NCBI RefSeq assembly: GCF_002158995.1
Contig: NZ_LOHF01000033.1
Location: forward strand, 1 to 44,744
Source of the DNA: Pseudomonas caspiana
Lineage (GTDB): Bacteria > Pseudomonadota > Gammaproteobacteria > Pseudomonadales > Pseudomonadaceae
DNA length: 44,744 nucleotides
Direction: 5' to 3'
Within the stretch, counting starts at the first letter, position 1; the number at the start of each line of letters is the position of its first letter. Shown one piece after another: positions 43,801-44,744 of this stretch. A program made the position numbers and the translations under genes. The notes under the pieces were generated by a model. It was not told where the DNA came from. It searched no databases and was given only the letters and a program-made list of their open reading frames with translations.

Positions 43801-44334
43801 TCTGACGTTACGTAATTGGTGACGACCTGCAGCCCAGTCTTCCAGCCAGTCAGCGCGGTACACCTGATACTGGTCGAACAGGTCGGCCAGGCGTTCAGAC
43901 AGCTGATAGCGCTTGCGCAGATCAGTATCGTTGGTCAGGAAGCGCCGTAACGGCTCGAAGTGTGGCTGGTCGATCAAGGCAGGCAGCAGGCGCATCAGGC
44001 GCCAGGTCAGCGGCGCCTTGTCCAATAGTGACGCGGCCGGAATTTCATCCTTACCCAATACCAATCGATACAACTGCCACATGAAACTGCCAGGCAGTTG
44101 GACGTCGATGGCTGCCGCAATTCCGCAGCCGCCCAGATCGTCGTCTTCTGCATCTTCAGCCAGGGCCAGCTTCAGCCATTGGGCGATGCCGTTGCTCTGC
44201 ACCAAGGCGATTTCGTTTTCCAGAGGTGAGAGCGGATAACGACGCATCCAGGACACAACCAGACTGCGCAGGTCATCCAGGCGATTGCCATGAACCACCA
44301 TGAAACCGGCGCTGAGAGAGGTTGTAACGGGCAT
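40858..44334 (-). CDS. recC: exodeoxyribonuclease V gamma subunit RecC
   Basis: A 1158-residue scaffold with a degenerate helicase fold that recognises Chi in E. coli. It has HGNRLDDLR near the N-terminus, ENEIALVQSNGIAQWLK, and PMRAIPFKLVCLLGMNDGDYPR, all typical of RecC. The start has AAGGA about 8 bases upstream. It is the first gene of the operon; the ptrA protease gene, which lies between recC and recB in E. coli, is absent, as in other pseudomonads. Confidence 0.96.
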   Translation of the reverse strand: MPVTTSLSAGFMVVHGNRLDDLRSLVVSWMRRYPLSPLENEIALVQSNGIAQWLKLALAEDAEDDDLGGCGIAAAIDVQLPGSFMWQLYRLVLGKDEIPAASLLDKAPLTWRLMRLLPALIDQPHFEPLRRFLTNDTDLRKRYQLSERLADLFDQYQVYRADWLEDWAAGRHQLRNVRGEAKALTPANCWQAELWRALLLDVGTEGMAQSRAGVHQRFIERITHMSEAPADLPARVIVFGISSLPAQALEALAGLARFSQVLLCVHNPCRHHWADIVADKDLLRHQYKRQARKTGMPVVLDPQALHQHAHPLLAAWGKQGRDYINLLDSHDDPGSYRSAFKDGRIDLFSESDPHTILNQLQDDILELRPLDETREVWPAVDPLQDRSIRFHVAHSAQREVEILHDQLLARFSKDPDLRPRDVIVMVPDIDSYAPHIRAVFGQIDREDRRFIPFTLADQGQRGREPLLIAVEHLLKIPDSRFPVSEILDLLDVPALRARFKIKERDLPTLHRWIEGAGVRWGLNAEQREGLGLPAALEQNSWHFGLRRMLLGYAVGAGSACDGIEPYDEIGGLDAALIGPLVALIDALQVAHNELSSPAVATEWGIRLQALIQLFFQADSEHDDYLLAQLEQLRETWLETCESVGLQDELPLTVVREAWLAGLDQGRLSQRFLAGSVNFCTLMPMRAIPFKLVCLLGMNDGDYPRAQPPLDFDLMGSDYRPGDRSRREDDRYLLLEALLSARDQLYISWVGRSIRDNSERPPSVLIGQLRDHLAAGWTLQNAEAPMDSKKRDPGQQLLHAMTLEHPLQPFSAQYFHENTGFFSFAREWQVLHETNVAVPIATPLSAHEQDEPLNLAQLQDFLRNPVKHFFSQRLKIYFEVAEAPLADEEPFVLDALERYSLSDSLLNAALTGSQDIDEALQAQALKLQGSGLLPMAGFGTSLREELIEPLPDLLQRYQSLLHKWPEALSSALPVSYAHQGVRLEGWLGGLHANAQGEYLLITAIPNSIGSKKNRKWHRLIRPWVLHLVGCACGLPLSTALVASDETLLLDPLDKTLAANSLNDLLTAWLTGMQRPLPVAVKTAFAWLAQSDESKAEAAARKAYEGDGQTTDGERRESTALARQFPDFDALIDSEEFVGWCDALYKPIFDAPWQSEGASA

Positions 44335-44744
44335 GGATGCTTCCTTGGCTGGATAATTCGGTGCGAAAAAACTGTAGCCGAACCTTAAAGCAAAACGGAG
44401 GGGGTGGAGGAGGGAATTTGCTGGGGCATTGGCGGTAATTGCTTGGCAGGATTTTGTAATGGGATGGACATGCCCGCAAGCTTAATCCCGTAGAAGATCG
44501 CCCTATGTCCCTGACACCGCTCGGTCTTGCGGCAAACACTGACCTGTAGGAGCTCACGAGCTCCGCGAGGCAGCGAAGGCGCCCTGCCTGCAACACCGCT
44601 ATCGCGGCCTCGCGGTGCTCGTGCGCTCCTACAGAAAAGCACTCCAGGTCAGATAGTTATTCGTTGCCTGATAAGAGCGAATTACTTCTAAGGGGTCGTA
44701 CCTGCCTTCCTAATGAATTCGGTCCCACTGGATCGCGGAGAACC
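44335..44744. other. 410 bp region upstream of recC
   Basis: No gene is supported. It should contain the recC promoter, but I could not pick a convincing -35/-10 pair. It holds an inverted repeat (44544-44634), and the last 100 bp show nothing recognisable. Confidence 0.5.
44544..44634. repeat. REPIN-like doublet, CTGTAGGAGC type
   Basis: Left arm 44544-44570 and right arm 44608-44634 are reverse complements over 27 bp with two mismatches. Arms start CTGTAGGAGC and contain the GAGCTC-AC-GAGCTC palindrome or its variant. Confidence 0.85.

Noticed and set aside
1..44744. Prophage, insertion sequence, integron or genomic-island boundary
   Set aside because: No transposase, integrase, phage gene, tRNA end or target-site duplication was seen; gene style is uniform.

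Overview
The window looks like chromosomal DNA of a Pseudomonas species, probably of the fluorescens/putida/syringae side of the genus. The evidence is a moderately high GC content, an OprD-type porin, a recC-recB-recD operon without ptrA, a gmd-rmd pair, and several Pseudomonas-style inverted REP doublets (REPINs). There is no rRNA, tRNA, CRISPR array, phage gene or insertion sequence. All assignments come from reading the sequence and from remembered family features; no database search was run.

Layout. (1) 200-14652, minus strand: a cellulose operon in the order bcsE-F-G-R-Q-A-B-Z-C. Each gene overlaps the next, and a receiver-only response regulator follows bcsC. The set is of the E. coli (phosphoethanolamine cellulose) type, without the acetylation genes of wss operons. 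A candidate promoter with a FleQ-box-like sequence over its -35 lies about 240 bp upstream of bcsE. (2) 15107-17764, minus: mltA and a soluble PAS-PAS chemoreceptor resembling the biofilm-dispersion protein BdlA. (3) 18124-20048, plus: gmd and rmd, which make GDP-D-rhamnose. (4) 20307-24189, minus: a three-subunit periplasmic molybdenum dehydrogenase (2Fe-2S subunit, Tat-exported Mo subunit, tri-haem cytochrome c). (5) 24844-34716: an uptake and catabolic locus. It holds a TIM-barrel protein, an IPNS-like Fe(II) oxygenase, a binding protein, a permease-ATPase fusion, an M20 peptidase, a divergent LysR regulator, an OprD porin and an MHS-type MFS transporter. (6) 35055-44334, minus: recC-recB-recD.

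How the genes work together. In the bcs operon BcsA and BcsB make and translocate glucan, BcsC is the outer-membrane exit, BcsZ trims, BcsG decorates with phosphoethanolamine with BcsF, and BcsR, BcsQ and BcsE form the cytosolic module. Cyclic-di-GMP may act at three levels: the PilZ domain of BcsA, the RxGD motif of BcsE, and FleQ at the promoter. The nearby BdlA-like receptor and the receiver-only protein fit a biofilm/motility theme, but that link is inference. The locus in (5) is the best candidate for an undescribed pathway: porin, binding protein, fused inner-membrane importer, two oxidative or isomerising enzymes and a peptidase, with a LysR-type dyad in the divergent control region. 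Its substrate cannot be read from sequence.

Intergenic DNA is dominated by inverted repeats of at least three sequence types. Several sit between convergent genes, and one lies between the binding-protein gene and its permease-ATPase gene.
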